Part shown: positions 50,156 through 59,852 of the stretch, in pieces | How the letters are laid out: every line of letters starts with the position of its first letter | Numbering within the stretch: the stretch's first letter is position 1 | NCBI GenBank assembly: GCA_965200795.1 | Contig: CBDAVB010000018.1 | Location: 186,001 to 250,000, forward strand | DNA: 64,000 bases | Reading direction: 5' to 3' | Source: Parashewanella sp965200795 | Lineage (GTDB): Bacteria; Pseudomonadota; Gammaproteobacteria; Enterobacterales; Shewanellaceae | Notes under the pieces: model-generated | The model's input: the letters and a program-made list of their open reading frames with translations, nothing else | What the model was told of the DNA's origin: nothing | Database searches by the model: none | Program-made: the position numbers and the translations under genes

Positions 50156-52126
50156 ATGGCCTCAGCCGCCGCGAACAATAATTCTTATCTGCACGTGTCA
50201 CTTTGTGATTTCAAAAATCTGAGCTTCGCGGCCGACTGGCCGGAGGATGCCAATCTTGCAATCCTGACTATGCGTCACGAAGATATCAATAAGATTTTCG
50301 CCGCCGCTCCCGCTGACAAAGAAAAGAAAGAAAAGCTTGAACAATCATTAACCCGTTTCTTCAGTAAAGATTGCCGGGATTGTGACACCAGCCGGAAAAT
50401 CGACGACGCGATTACCAAGCTGAACAAGGAAATAGAGGGTATCGGTCATTTAACCTTTCAGAGTCATTTCAGTATATTCGCATGCAATCATACGGCTTGC
50501 GCCGGCGGCGAGTGCGTGCGGGTACGTCAGCTCAGTGACCCCGGACATAATCCGGATGTTAAAACTCAGGCTGAGCAAAAATTAACACAAATGAATACGA
50601 TTCTGGTTCTTTTCTTCGGCGCGCCGAAAAAATGCCACAAAATTGAGTTTTTCTTACCCTGGGAACAAGTATTACCCGCCGGAGCTACCGCGCCCGTAGC
50701 CGCGGGTCTGCCTAACGGCGGAATGATCTGCTTTTACAACGCGGCTCTTCAGGCGTTAAACTCTCTGTTTAAAGCCCTTAACTACGCTCCGCAACAGCAA
50801 ACTCATGTCCCGTTATACTTAGCCGCGGATATGTTAAAGCACGGCGTAATAACAGGACAAAGCGAAAATGCCGGTTTGGCCGGGGCACTGGCCGGATTAA
50901 ATTTTTCACAAATCGACTTCAGTAAAACTGACTGCGAAGACAAAGTCACACAAATTCTGCGAAAGCTCGCGACTGACGATAACGGCGGGCCGGATCTGAA
51001 ACTATTAGCGCAGCCCGTATCCGGTTACTTTAAATTACAGCTTGCCACCGGACAGCTTTTCGAAACGCTGAACCGTTACCCGCAAGCGTCAGCGCGAGAA
51101 GTGAAGACGGCGCAAAATGAGCTGCACAGCAGTTTTGAACGATATAACCTGTGCATGGGACTGGCGACTTTACAGCGCGAACAAAACGGCTTTTTATCAT
51201 CCACCGGCTTTTCAACGCGGCACAAGATTGTCAGACAAGGTGACGCTAAAGATATTTTTTTCAGTCTGCTGGACGCGACGGGCCTGGGCGTTGCCCCCGG
51301 ATACTGCTTCAGACAACAATGTGTCCGTCAGCTTAAAGTCTATAAAAAAGGACAAGCATCTGACACCCGTGACTGTAAACTGATAGACTGGCCCGCTGAT
51401 CATTCAGGCGGTAACGAGGCGCCTGTTCAAAAACAAATAAAGCTGAATGTCGCCTTCGATAACAATGTAAGCGAGGATGAGCTGACGCTTGATGATTACC
51501 TGAAATCTCTTCTGAAGGAGGATATTACCGACGAGGACAACTCTCAGATATTTTTTATCCGGAAAAACGCCCCCGTACAAAGCGAAAGCGCTTTTTACCC
51601 GGCAGAAGACGATGAAACAGGCGTGGTCTTAGGCCGGTCAAAACTTTTGCCGGTCAGTACCAGCGTTCCTGACTGTCTGTGTATTGAATTACAGCCTTTC
51701 GGTGCTGACTTTCAGACAATTTCAACCTATCGCACGAAATTAAACCGACAAACCAGAAACATAAGCCGCTCGGCAGTGACACTCATGAACGCCGTCAGGC
51801 GCAATCTGGTCGTGAACGTCCCGATTCGCGGCTCAGACCCGGAGGAGTCCGGGTCTGATTTCACCGGATACAAAATCAGGTCGGTGATCTGCCGGTCGGG
51901 AAAAAACCAATCCAGCGGTCATTATACGCATCTGGAATTCACGGAAGACGATAAGGCGGTTTACATCAATGACGCCAACGTCAGTTTCGTCGGTAACACC
52001 TCGGAGCAGAATGAACTGCTGAGCTGGGTGTTTAATAACAATATCACTCCGGTGCTTTTTATTCTGCGGCGGATAAAACCTGAACCGGCGGCCGCGATTT
52101 CAGCGAAAACAAGTCCGGTGACCTAA
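50156..52126 (+). CDS. USP-like deubiquitinase (peptidase C19), putative effector
   Basis: 656 aa. Cys box GLPNGGMICFYNAALQAL (184-201) with catalytic C192; His box GHYTHLEF (588-595) with H589, then YINDANVS (603-610), where D606 or N608 could be the third residue; TPVLFILRR at 631-639 follows as in USPs. Cysteines and a histidine at 73-120 (C-x2-C, then C-x-H-x2-C-x4-C) could form a ZnF-UBP-like finger, which is inference. Ubiquitin-specific proteases are a eukaryotic family, known in some pathogens and symbionts. No signal peptide. ATG at 50156 with GGGAG 10 nt upstream. Its stop overlaps the fliJ stop by 4 nt. Confidence 0.75.
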   Translation: MASAAANNNSYLHVSLCDFKNLSFAADWPEDANLAILTMRHEDINKIFAAAPADKEKKEKLEQSLTRFFSKDCRDCDTSRKIDDAITKLNKEIEGIGHLTFQSHFSIFACNHTACAGGECVRVRQLSDPGHNPDVKTQAEQKLTQMNTILVLFFGAPKKCHKIEFFLPWEQVLPAGATAPVAAGLPNGGMICFYNAALQALNSLFKALNYAPQQQTHVPLYLAADMLKHGVITGQSENAGLAGALAGLNFSQIDFSKTDCEDKVTQILRKLATDDNGGPDLKLLAQPVSGYFKLQLATGQLFETLNRYPQASAREVKTAQNELHSSFERYNLCMGLATLQREQNGFLSSTGFSTRHKIVRQGDAKDIFFSLLDATGLGVAPGYCFRQQCVRQLKVYKKGQASDTRDCKLIDWPADHSGGNEAPVQKQIKLNVAFDNNVSEDELTLDDYLKSLLKEDITDEDNSQIFFIRKNAPVQSESAFYPAEDDETGVVLGRSKLLPVSTSVPDCLCIELQPFGADFQTISTYRTKLNRQTRNISRSAVTLMNAVRRNLVVNVPIRGSDPEESGSDFTGYKIRSVICRSGKNQSSGHYTHLEFTEDDKAVYINDANVSFVGNTSEQNELLSWVFNNNITPVLFILRRIKPEPAAAISAKTSPVT

Positions 52127-52536
52127 CCGCGGCTAAGCCGGCCGGCGAATTCATCCGCTGATTTCTGCTCTAGCTTATTCATCCGTTTTAATTTTTCCTG
52201 CCGGGCATTTTCCAGCGCGACCTCTAACCCTAAATGCCGGCCGAGCTGTCGTCTCCAGAGTTTTTCTATTCTTTGTTTTTCCTGATCATGCAGCATTTGC
52301 TGCCGGGTAAGCTGTTTGCTGACGGCCTCTAACGCCAGCGCCATATTAACGTTATTTTGCAGTAACACGGGGCTGGTATGCTGATAGCGCTGCTGAGCGT
52401 TATTCTCGGCGGCCCGCTCAAGCGCTTGCCGCCGCGTCGCCAGCCGCTCCAGTTTCTGCTGTGACTGCCGCTTTTCATCGGCCAGCCGCGAGAGTTTGTT
52501 TTTCTCCCGCTCGCTTAATAAGGTTAAGGCTCTCAT
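52123..52536 (-). CDS. fliJ: Flagellar export protein FliJ
   Basis: 137 aa, all coiled coil (LSEREKNKLSRLADEKRQSQQKLERLATRRQALE...). FliJ is the central stalk of the export ATPase. Position after fliI and length identify it. Overlaps fliI by 4 nt. The 3' end overlaps the convergent USP-like gene by 4 nt. Confidence 0.85.
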   Translation of the reverse strand: MRALTLLSEREKNKLSRLADEKRQSQQKLERLATRRQALERAAENNAQQRYQHTSPVLLQNNVNMALALEAVSKQLTRQQMLHDQEKQRIEKLWRRQLGRHLGLEVALENARQEKLKRMNKLEQKSADEFAGRLSRG

Positions 52537-53855
52537 TCTTGTCCGCCTGAAAGCTGACCGGTCAGCTCCGCGAGCTGCGCCAATGTCCGCGGAATATCAC
52601 AGGCCTCATTCATGCCCTGCTGAAGAAACCCGGCCAATCTCGGGTAACTGTTCACGGCGACGTCCAGCTGCGGATCCTGTCCGGCCTGATAGCCGCCGAG
52701 CGGGATTAAGGCTTTTACCTCATTATATTTACTGAGCAGCAGGCGCAGTAATCCGGCGTTTCGCAACTGTTCGTCGGTTGAGATCTGAGCGGCGAGACGA
52801 CTGACCGAGGCGCAGACATCAATCGCCGGGAAATGCCCCTGCTCGGCTAACTGCCGGCTTAACACGATATGTCCGTCTAAAATCGCTCTGGCGGAATCGG
52901 CGATCGGATCCTGCAGATCGTCGCCCTCGCTTAACACGGTATAAAACGCCGTCAGCGTCCCGTCCGGGTGCTGACTGTTGCCGGACATCTCCACCAGACC
53001 CGGTAAGGTGGCGAAAACCGACGGCGGATAACCTTTGGTCGCCGGCGGCTCACCAAGGCTGAGCGCGATTTCGCGCTGCGCCTGAGCGTAGCGGGTTAAC
53101 GAGTCCACCAGCAGCAGCACCTGTTTACCCTGCTCGCGGAAATCAGCGGCGATCTCATGGCACAGGAGCATGGCCCGTTTACGCATCACGGGAGTGGTAT
53201 CCGCCGGCGCCGCCACCACGACCGCGCGCCGCATGCCTTCGCTTCCGAGTGATTCTTCGATGAACTCTCTGACCTCACGGCCGCGCTCACCGATCAGCCC
53301 GACAACAATCACCTGCGCTTCGGTAAAACGGGTCATCATACCGAGCAGCACACTTTTACCGACACCGGAACCCGCGAAAAGCCCCAGACGCTGACCGCGG
53401 CCGACGGGCATCAGCGCGTTAATCGCCCGGACACCGACATCCAGAGTTTCACTGACGGGTTTGCGTTTAAGCGGGTTTAAGTTCGTCTGAGCGCGGCCTG
53501 GCTTATTATCAGCACGTGTTTCTAAATCGTCGATCGGCTGACCCAGACCATCGATCACCCGCCCGAGCAGTTTGTCGCCGTAAGGCATTCCGCGCGCGTC
53601 AGCAACCGGCAGCACCCGCGCCCCCGGCATTAATCCTCGGGGCGGCTCGACGGGCATCAGGCATAAGGTTTCTTTATGAAAGCCGACCACCTCGGCTTCA
53701 ATCCAGCGCCCGTCACGGCATTCAATCCGGCAGGGCTCACCGGTCGCCATCTGACAACCGACCGCCTCCAGCAGCAAGCCGTTAACCCGGGTTAACCGCC
53801 CGTAAACCTGAGCGACGGGAACGTCAGGAAAATCTAAAATAACGGCTTCAGTCAC
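52533..53855 (-). CDS. fliI: Flagellum-specific ATPase FliI
   Basis: 440 aa export ATPase. Walker A LFAGSGVGKSVLLGMM (about 167-182), Walker B QVLLLVDSLTRYAQAQREIA, and the N-terminal GRLTRVNGLLLEA-GCQM beta barrel. Motif order and length match FliI. 8-nt overlap with fliH. Confidence 0.96.
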   Translation of the reverse strand: MTEAVILDFPDVPVAQVYGRLTRVNGLLLEAVGCQMATGEPCRIECRDGRWIEAEVVGFHKETLCLMPVEPPRGLMPGARVLPVADARGMPYGDKLLGRVIDGLGQPIDDLETRADNKPGRAQTNLNPLKRKPVSETLDVGVRAINALMPVGRGQRLGLFAGSGVGKSVLLGMMTRFTEAQVIVVGLIGERGREVREFIEESLGSEGMRRAVVVAAPADTTPVMRKRAMLLCHEIAADFREQGKQVLLLVDSLTRYAQAQREIALSLGEPPATKGYPPSVFATLPGLVEMSGNSQHPDGTLTAFYTVLSEGDDLQDPIADSARAILDGHIVLSRQLAEQGHFPAIDVCASVSRLAAQISTDEQLRNAGLLRLLLSKYNEVKALIPLGGYQAGQDPQLDVAVNSYPRLAGFLQQGMNEACDIPRTLAQLAELTGQLSGGQE

Positions 53856-54588
53856 CGCCGTTATCCGCCTCTGTCTGACTGATTTCAGCGAGCTTACCGG
53901 CCACGTGCTCCATGCAGGTATTGAGCCGCGTTTCTACTGACGCGTCAGCGTCGGAGTGCTCGCTCACCACACGGCAGCCGCCGGCTGTGATGGTGTCGTC
54001 AGCCACCAGTTTCCAGTCTTTGATTTTATCGGCGGCTAATTCCCGCAGTCTGGTCACCGCGGCCGGCTCAAGGTGAATTTTGACCTGCCGCGCGTCATCC
54101 GGCAGAGCGGCCAGGGTTTCTTCCACCAACGTCAGAATTTGCGTCGGCTGCAGGGTCAGCTCACAGCGTATCACCTGCTGAGAAACTTTCCGCACCAGCT
54201 CCAGAATCAGATCTTGCTGCTGTAACACATGCTGGTTATGGCCGTCTTCCAGGATTTCTTTTAAGGCGGAAAGCGGCGCGATCATTTCATTCATCCGCGC
54301 GTCCAGATGGGCTCGACCCTGAGCCTGCCCTTCTTCTAAGCCTTGTTTAAAGCCGGTATTATAGCCAGCTTGCTTTCCTTGTTCCTCACCCGATGAAAAA
54401 CCGGCGTCATGTCCTTGCTGAAGGCCCTCATCATAACCTTTGTCAAATTTGGTCTGATAATCATCCCATGCGGCACTTGCTTCATTCAGCTCCTGCTCGC
54501 GCACGGATTGCAGCAAAGGAGGAAAACGGTGCAAACGCACTTTTTGCGATAAGGATTTATTTAAAATTGAATTTGAAGGTTTCATCAT
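53848..54588 (-). CDS. fliH: Flagellar assembly protein FliH
   Basis: 246 aa, FliI regulator. GxxxG-type repeats (YDEGLQQGHDAGFSSGEEQGKQAGYNTGFKQGLEEGQAQG, about 51-90) typical of FliH; C-terminal domain with DDTITAGGCRVVSE. Overlaps fliI by 8 nt and fliG by 1 nt. Confidence 0.93.
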   Translation of the reverse strand: MMKPSNSILNKSLSQKVRLHRFPPLLQSVREQELNEASAAWDDYQTKFDKGYDEGLQQGHDAGFSSGEEQGKQAGYNTGFKQGLEEGQAQGRAHLDARMNEMIAPLSALKEILEDGHNQHVLQQQDLILELVRKVSQQVIRCELTLQPTQILTLVEETLAALPDDARQVKIHLEPAAVTRLRELAADKIKDWKLVADDTITAGGCRVVSEHSDADASVETRLNTCMEHVAGKLAEISQTEADNGGD

Positions 54589-55574
54589 TATTCCACTTCC
54601 TGCTCTTCAAACAACTGCAGCTCAATCTCACCGTCATCACTCATTTGCTTAGCCAGTTGCATGATTTCTTTGCGCGCCGCCAGCGCCTGGCTTAAAGGTA
54701 CTGAACCCAGCGCTTCTGACTGGGTTTCAATCGCCGACGACATACGTTTCGGTAACGCCCCCATCAGGCTGGCTTTAAGCTCGGGAGCAATCCCCTTAAC
54801 GGCAACCGCCAGCACTTCCGGCGGCACGGCGGAAATGATGTCCTGAAGCGTATCCGGCTTCTGGCGGCCGAGAATGATGAAGTCGAACATGTTATCGGTA
54901 ACGTCACCGGCCAGTTCATTATCGTGCAGTTTGATCATGGTCATCAGCTGCTCGCGGTCACCGTCAAAACGGTTGAGAATATCGGCCACCTGACGGACAC
55001 CTGACACTTTGGTGTGGCTTTTTTCCATCGCGATGAGCATGCAGCGTTCAACGAGTTCCGTCAGCTCATCCACGGCGTCGCGATCTAACTCGCTCAGCTG
55101 CGCGATACGAACTAACACTTCGTCCCGCGACGTCTCGGGCAGCCCGCGTAATACCTGCGCCGCACTCTCAGGCGGCAATAACGCAAGCAGCACGGCCTGT
55201 AACTGACAGTGTTCACGGGCGATTTCACGGGCTAACAACTGCGGATCGACCCACTCCAGACGCTTGACTAACGTTTTAATTTCATTGCCGTAAATGCTGT
55301 CGATAAGCCCCTTCGCCACCCGATCCCCTAACGCGAGATCCAGTGTTTTTTGCAAATAAGAACGTGACGCTCTGGCAATACCCGACTGCTCACGGTACTC
55401 ATTAAAAAAGCGCCCCAGTACCTCACCGGCCTCATGCTGACTGATACTCGACAGCCTCGCCATTTTGTGGCTTAAGCGCTGGACGTCATGGCGGTCAAGG
55501 TGCGCCATAACCTGCGCCGCGCCCTTTTCTCCCATACTCAGCAGTAACATCGCCGCCTGCTCTACATTGTTCAT
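54588..55574 (-). CDS. fliG: Flagellar motor switch protein FliG
   Basis: 328 aa. QAAMLLLSMGEKGAAQVM at the N-terminus, middle domain with VRQVADILNRFDGDREQLM, and C-terminal motif FDFIILGRQKPDTLQDIISAVPPEVLAVAVKG with the charged helix (about 285-305) for stator interaction. 1 nt from fliF. Confidence 0.96.
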   Translation of the reverse strand: MNNVEQAAMLLLSMGEKGAAQVMAHLDRHDVQRLSHKMARLSSISQHEAGEVLGRFFNEYREQSGIARASRSYLQKTLDLALGDRVAKGLIDSIYGNEIKTLVKRLEWVDPQLLAREIAREHCQLQAVLLALLPPESAAQVLRGLPETSRDEVLVRIAQLSELDRDAVDELTELVERCMLIAMEKSHTKVSGVRQVADILNRFDGDREQLMTMIKLHDNELAGDVTDNMFDFIILGRQKPDTLQDIISAVPPEVLAVAVKGIAPELKASLMGALPKRMSSAIETQSEALGSVPLSQALAARKEIMQLAKQMSDDGEIELQLFEEQEVE

Positions 55575-55575
55575 A

Positions 55576-57300
55576 CTACTGATCCTTACTGTCTTCGGTG
55601 TCTTTGATCCAGTGGGTTATCACTTCCGCCACCCGCGCCGGCTCTTTATCGGCCAGCAGACCTAAATGCTCAAGCTTGACCGTGAGCGGCGAACCCGGTT
55701 CAGGTAATCCGTGCATGCTCATCCATTCGGCTTCGGATACGGCGGCCTGCTCAGGGGTTTGTACCGAGTCCGGCAGCGCGTTCACCGCGTCATTTTGCCC
55801 GGCTTCAGCGTCGGCGCTTAATAACGGCCGCGCGTCCGCATTGGTCTTATCCTGAAAATTATGTTCAGCCGTACGTGTTAAATGCTTCACTAAAGGACGT
55901 AACACAAAAATGATCAAACCGAAACCCAGTAAACAACCGATGAGGTAACGTAAATAAACCTGATAGGTTTCCGCCTGCCACCAGGGCACAGGCTCAAACG
56001 GCGTCACGGCCGCCGGCGCGAAGTTAAAGCTGCTGATGCTGAATTGATCGCCGCGCTCGCGGTTAAAACCGATGGCGTTTTGCACCATCTGGCTGATCTG
56101 CCGCTGCTGAGCCTCCGTCCAGCCGGTTTCACCCGCCGCCTGACGGTTAAGCAGTACCGAAACCGACAGATTCCGCAGCTGCATCCGCTGATATTTGATG
56201 TGTTTGACTGAGCGGCCCACATCGAACTGGCGCTTGTTCTGCTCACGCAGATTCCGGCGTTGATTTTTATCATTATCCGCGTCAGCTGACGGCGGCCGGT
56301 TGCTTAACGCCCCCGGAATGCCCAGCGCCATGTCGGCGTTACTTTCATCACGGGAGACCTGCTCACTGCGGATCACCGTGGCCGGATCAAGCGACTCTTT
56401 GGTTTCCTCAATCTGGTTAAAATTAACCCTGGCGGACACCTGCACCTTAAAATTGTCCGGCCCCAAAATCGGCAGCAGCATATCAGACGCCCGCTCAATC
56501 AGACCGCGTTCCAGTTCGCCGGTGTATTTGAGCTGGCGGTCACGGGACTGCGTCATGTCCGAACCCGCGTTGATGCTTGAGCTCAGATGATTACCCTCTT
56601 GATCCACCACCTGAACACGCTCCGGCTTCATGCCCGTGACACTGCCGGAAACCAGATTAACGATAGACTCAACCTGCTGCGGTGTCAGGTTGGCGTCAGC
56701 GTACAAGTCGAGCATCACTGACGCCGAGGCCGGTTCGGGCTTTTGGCGGATAAATAAGGATTTTTTCGGGATCGCCAAATGAACACGGGCGTTACGCACG
56801 ACTTTTAACGCCATAATGGTGCGGGCCAGTTCACCCTCCAGACTGTGACGATAACGCGCCTGCTCTAAAAACTGGCTGGTGCCGATCCCTGATTTATCCA
56901 GCGCTTCCATTCCTGAGGGTACTTTAGCCTTAACCCCTCGGGCCGCCAGCATCATTCGCGCGGCGCCCAGCTTTTCTTCTTTAACCAGCACTAAACCGGT
57001 ATTCGCCTCAAGCTGATAATCCAGACCCTCAGATTCTAACACCTCGATAATTTTGGCGGTATCAACTTGTTCCTGTTTGCCGTACAAGGCACGGTAACCT
57101 TGGCTGGCGCTCCATAACGCCAGCACAATAACACAGGCGACGACAACGGCTAAAACCGCCAGTACCAGCACCTGCTTGTCACTGCCGTTAAAGGACCGCC
57201 ATTTTTGTTTAGCCGTTGAGAATAGGTTGCCACCCTGAGCGTGCGTGACCATTTCGGGTTCTGGCTGAGTTAAGGTCGTTGTCATAAAGGGAACATCCAA
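55576..57300 (-). CDS. fliF: Flagellar MS-ring protein FliF
   Basis: 574 aa. Two transmembrane helices (about 46-66 and 446-466), the YRALYG--E ring-building motif region, SFNFAPAAVTPF, and the C-terminal fliG-binding tail. KVVRNARVHLAIPKKSLFIR-Q-PASASV is FliF-specific. 7 nt from fliE. Confidence 0.95.
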   Translation of the reverse strand: MDVPFMTTTLTQPEPEMVTHAQGGNLFSTAKQKWRSFNGSDKQVLVLAVLAVVVACVIVLALWSASQGYRALYGKQEQVDTAKIIEVLESEGLDYQLEANTGLVLVKEEKLGAARMMLAARGVKAKVPSGMEALDKSGIGTSQFLEQARYRHSLEGELARTIMALKVVRNARVHLAIPKKSLFIRQKPEPASASVMLDLYADANLTPQQVESIVNLVSGSVTGMKPERVQVVDQEGNHLSSSINAGSDMTQSRDRQLKYTGELERGLIERASDMLLPILGPDNFKVQVSARVNFNQIEETKESLDPATVIRSEQVSRDESNADMALGIPGALSNRPPSADADNDKNQRRNLREQNKRQFDVGRSVKHIKYQRMQLRNLSVSVLLNRQAAGETGWTEAQQRQISQMVQNAIGFNRERGDQFSISSFNFAPAAVTPFEPVPWWQAETYQVYLRYLIGCLLGFGLIIFVLRPLVKHLTRTAEHNFQDKTNADARPLLSADAEAGQNDAVNALPDSVQTPEQAAVSEAEWMSMHGLPEPGSPLTVKLEHLGLLADKEPARVAEVITHWIKDTEDSKDQ

Positions 57301-57307
57301 AGATTAA

Positions 57308-57643
57308 TTAAATCGGCATTTTCATGACGTCATCAAACGCCTGAACCAGACGGTTACGGATCTGAACCATGGCGGAAAAAGAAAGACTGGCTTTCTGCGA
57401 GGCGACCATGGCTGCGACGAGATCATCACTCTGACCGCTGTCCACCGCCCGCGTTAATGCCGAAGACGTGTTTTGATCGGCATTAATCGCCGTCACTTTC
57501 CGCGACATGAGTTCAGCGAATGATACCGGTGCGGCGCCGGATTCATCAGGGTTACGACGAATGTTAATTTCGCCTTTCGCCACTTCTCTATAGCGGTCGA
57601 GTTGTTGTAATAAGGTTCGGTTACCTGAGTCTAAGGTATTCAT
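57308..57643 (-). CDS. fliE: Hook-basal body complex protein FliE
   Basis: 111 aa. Junction between MS ring and rod. C-terminal VDSGQSDDLVAAMVASQKASLSFSAMVQIRNRLVQAFDDVMKMPI is the FliE signature. First structural gene after lafK, 35 nt gap, no sigma-54 site seen in that gap. Confidence 0.93.
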   Translation of the reverse strand: MNTLDSGNRTLLQQLDRYREVAKGEINIRRNPDESGAAPVSFAELMSRKVTAINADQNTSSALTRAVDSGQSDDLVAAMVASQKASLSFSAMVQIRNRLVQAFDDVMKMPI

Positions 57644-57678
57644 CTTTATCCTGATTATTCTTATTGTTGTCTCTGACG

Positions 57679-58974
57679 TTAAGCCGCTTTCGCCTGATCA
57701 AGAATCGAATCAACATCAATGCCGTGCTCACGCATCAGCGCCAGTTTGTAACGCAGGGCTCGGGTAGTCATGCCAAGGAATTGCGCGGTATTGCAGCGAC
57801 GCCCGTTAAAGCGTTTCAAAGCGTCGATGACATATTGAAATTCAGCTTGCTGCTTAGACTGTTTTAAACCGGTTTCCGGTGATTCGATAAGGACAGCGTG
57901 AGACCTGACCACTATACCTAAATCGGCGGCCTGAATCGCCTGACCGCGTCTGAGGACAAGCGCGCGCTGAACGCAGTTTTCTAACTCACGCACATTACCC
58001 GGCCAGTCATACGCCGTTAACACCTGCTTAGCCTGATCACTGAAATGATGCTCCTGCGCGTCCGTTTTGTATTTATCGAGGAAGTGCTCGGCTAACGGCA
58101 GAATATCGCCGCGGCGCTCTCTGAGCGGCAGGGTTCTGAGCGGCAGAACATCTAAGCGGTAAAATAAGTCTTCTCTGAAGATCCCGCTTTTCACGGCTTC
58201 TCTGAGATCGCGGTTGGTCGCCGCGATAACACGGATATCCAGCGCGACGGTTTTATGATCGCCGAGGCGCTCAACCTCACGCTCCTGTAATACCCGCAAT
58301 AATTTCGCCTGCAGCAGTAACGGCATTTCACCGATTTCGTCAAGCAATATGGTGCCGCCGTTCGCCGATTCGAATTTACCGGGCTGATCCGCCTGCGCCC
58401 CCGTAAACGCACCTTTGCTGTGGCCGAACAACAAGGATTCTAAAATACTCTCAGGAATCGCCGCGCAATTAATGGCGACAAAAGGTTTGTCCGCGCGGGC
58501 GGAGTTCTGGTGTATGTATCTTGCCAGCGGCTCTTTACCCGTGCCGCTCTCACCGGTAATTAACACTGACGCTTCCGTCATCGCGGAGCGATGCGCCAGC
58601 ATCAGTAACTGACGGCTGACCGGCGAGGATACAATATAATTAAGGCTGGTTTTTTCTAACTCTCTTAAGCGGATGGCCAGAGCCAGCAGCTGCTGCCGCT
58701 GTAAAGGTAACAACAGGTAATCCTGCACGCCCTGCCTCATCGCCGCGGCGGCATGCTCACTCTGCTCGGCGTTTAACAGCGCGACTTTATTTTTGCCTGA
58801 AACCCGGTTTAATTCGTATTCAAGTTGCCCGGAGGCGACTTCAGACAGATCAACTAAACTCAGCCACGGAGCGTCATTGTCATGACTTAAGACGCTAAAG
58901 CCTTCACTTTCGAGCGCCCTCAGGTTTGTCTCGGATAATTGATGCCCGTGAAACCGGATGCCGTAGTTATTCAT
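57679..58974 (-). CDS. lafK: Sigma-54 activator of lateral flagella, LafK type
   Basis: 431 aa FleQ/LafK-type enhancer-binding protein. N-terminal receiver-like domain without the standard Asp (about 1-115); AAA+ domain with Walker A GESGTGKE (about 141-148), the sigma-54 contact loop KGAFTGA, the Walker B ILLDEIGEM, and a C-terminal Fis-type HTH (FNGRRCNTAQFLGMTTRALRYKL). Adjacent to a motY-like gene and fliE, as in the Vibrio parahaemolyticus lateral system. Its start overlaps the motY-like stop. It would drive the sigma-54 promoter seen at flgB. Confidence 0.88.
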   Translation of the reverse strand: MNNYGIRFHGHQLSETNLRALESEGFSVLSHDNDAPWLSLVDLSEVASGQLEYELNRVSGKNKVALLNAEQSEHAAAAMRQGVQDYLLLPLQRQQLLALAIRLRELEKTSLNYIVSSPVSRQLLMLAHRSAMTEASVLITGESGTGKEPLARYIHQNSARADKPFVAINCAAIPESILESLLFGHSKGAFTGAQADQPGKFESANGGTILLDEIGEMPLLLQAKLLRVLQEREVERLGDHKTVALDIRVIAATNRDLREAVKSGIFREDLFYRLDVLPLRTLPLRERRGDILPLAEHFLDKYKTDAQEHHFSDQAKQVLTAYDWPGNVRELENCVQRALVLRRGQAIQAADLGIVVRSHAVLIESPETGLKQSKQQAEFQYVIDALKRFNGRRCNTAQFLGMTTRALRYKLALMREHGIDVDSILDQAKAA

Positions 58975-59852
58975 TATTCAGCCACCTGTCTTTTTTTTAC
59001 CAGTTTAACCGTCACCCGGCGATTCAATTCGCGTCCTTTTGCGGTGGCGTTGCTGACTAACGGCATACGCTCACCGTGATGACGCGCTTCAATCATATCC
59101 GCGGCTAAGCCCAGCTCGACGAGGCGCGAAGCCACCTCGTCGGCGCGCGCTTTACTTAACACCAGATTCGCGAGGTGATGACCGTTACCGTCAGCGTGCG
59201 CGTCAACCAGCACTTTTTCGACGCTCGGATCCGCTCGCACATATAACGCGACGGCTTGCAGATCCTGTTCATGGTTTTGATTTAACCCGCTGCGGCCGGA
59301 GTCAAAGGTGAGGTCAACCCGGCGCACATAGGAATAAGGTTTGGGTAATAACCGGGCGTAGCAATGGCGAAACTGCTCGCTAACGAACTTAGAGCCGATG
59401 CCGTTAGCCACGGCTGAAAACGTTTCTCCGATCTCGTTGTTCAGCGTTATCTGAATGCCGTGACCGCCGGCGACGCTATTGAGAAAGAAGATCAGCCTGT
59501 CATCACTGACCGATGCCAGCTGTTTATTTTGCGCGGCCAGTGTAAATGAAGGGTATTCGGTATGCTGATCCCGGTGCCATGAGGGAACAACGACGTCGGC
59601 TCGTATTTGTGTGTTTTCAAGATTGAGCCATTGGCTGCTCACCTGAAGTTCCAGTGACGCGTCAGGTGCGGCGATCAGATCGAGTTCGCCGAAGCCGCTG
59701 ATATCATGGGAAATCCGGCAGGCAAACCTGTCACCTTCAAAATGCCACTGAGTTCGCTCTAATTCAGTCTGGAAAACGTCGGCGAAAACAGCGGCGGAAA
59801 AAAACGTCAGCGAAAGCAAAAAGTTCGTTTTTATTATTGTAAATATCTTCAT
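58974..59852 (-). CDS. motY: MotY-like sodium-motor T-ring protein (lateral)
   Basis: 292 aa, signal peptide at 1-24 (FFSAAVFADVFQ). N-terminal MotY domain (TQWHFEGDRFACRISHDI-GFGELDL) and C-terminal OmpA/MotB-like peptidoglycan-binding domain (VLVDAHADGNGHHLANLVLSKARADEV--RLVELGL). MotY belongs to the T-ring of sodium-driven motors and occurs beside lafK in lateral clusters. First gene of the motY-lafK-fliEFGHIJ unit. Promoter must be in the 59853-60343 region. A role in the lateral motor is inferred by position. Confidence 0.82.
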   Translation of the reverse strand: MKIFTIIKTNFLLSLTFFSAAVFADVFQTELERTQWHFEGDRFACRISHDISGFGELDLIAAPDASLELQVSSQWLNLENTQIRADVVVPSWHRDQHTEYPSFTLAAQNKQLASVSDDRLIFFLNSVAGGHGIQITLNNEIGETFSAVANGIGSKFVSEQFRHCYARLLPKPYSYVRRVDLTFDSGRSGLNQNHEQDLQAVALYVRADPSVEKVLVDAHADGNGHHLANLVLSKARADEVASRLVELGLAADMIEARHHGERMPLVSNATAKGRELNRRVTVKLVKKRQVAE

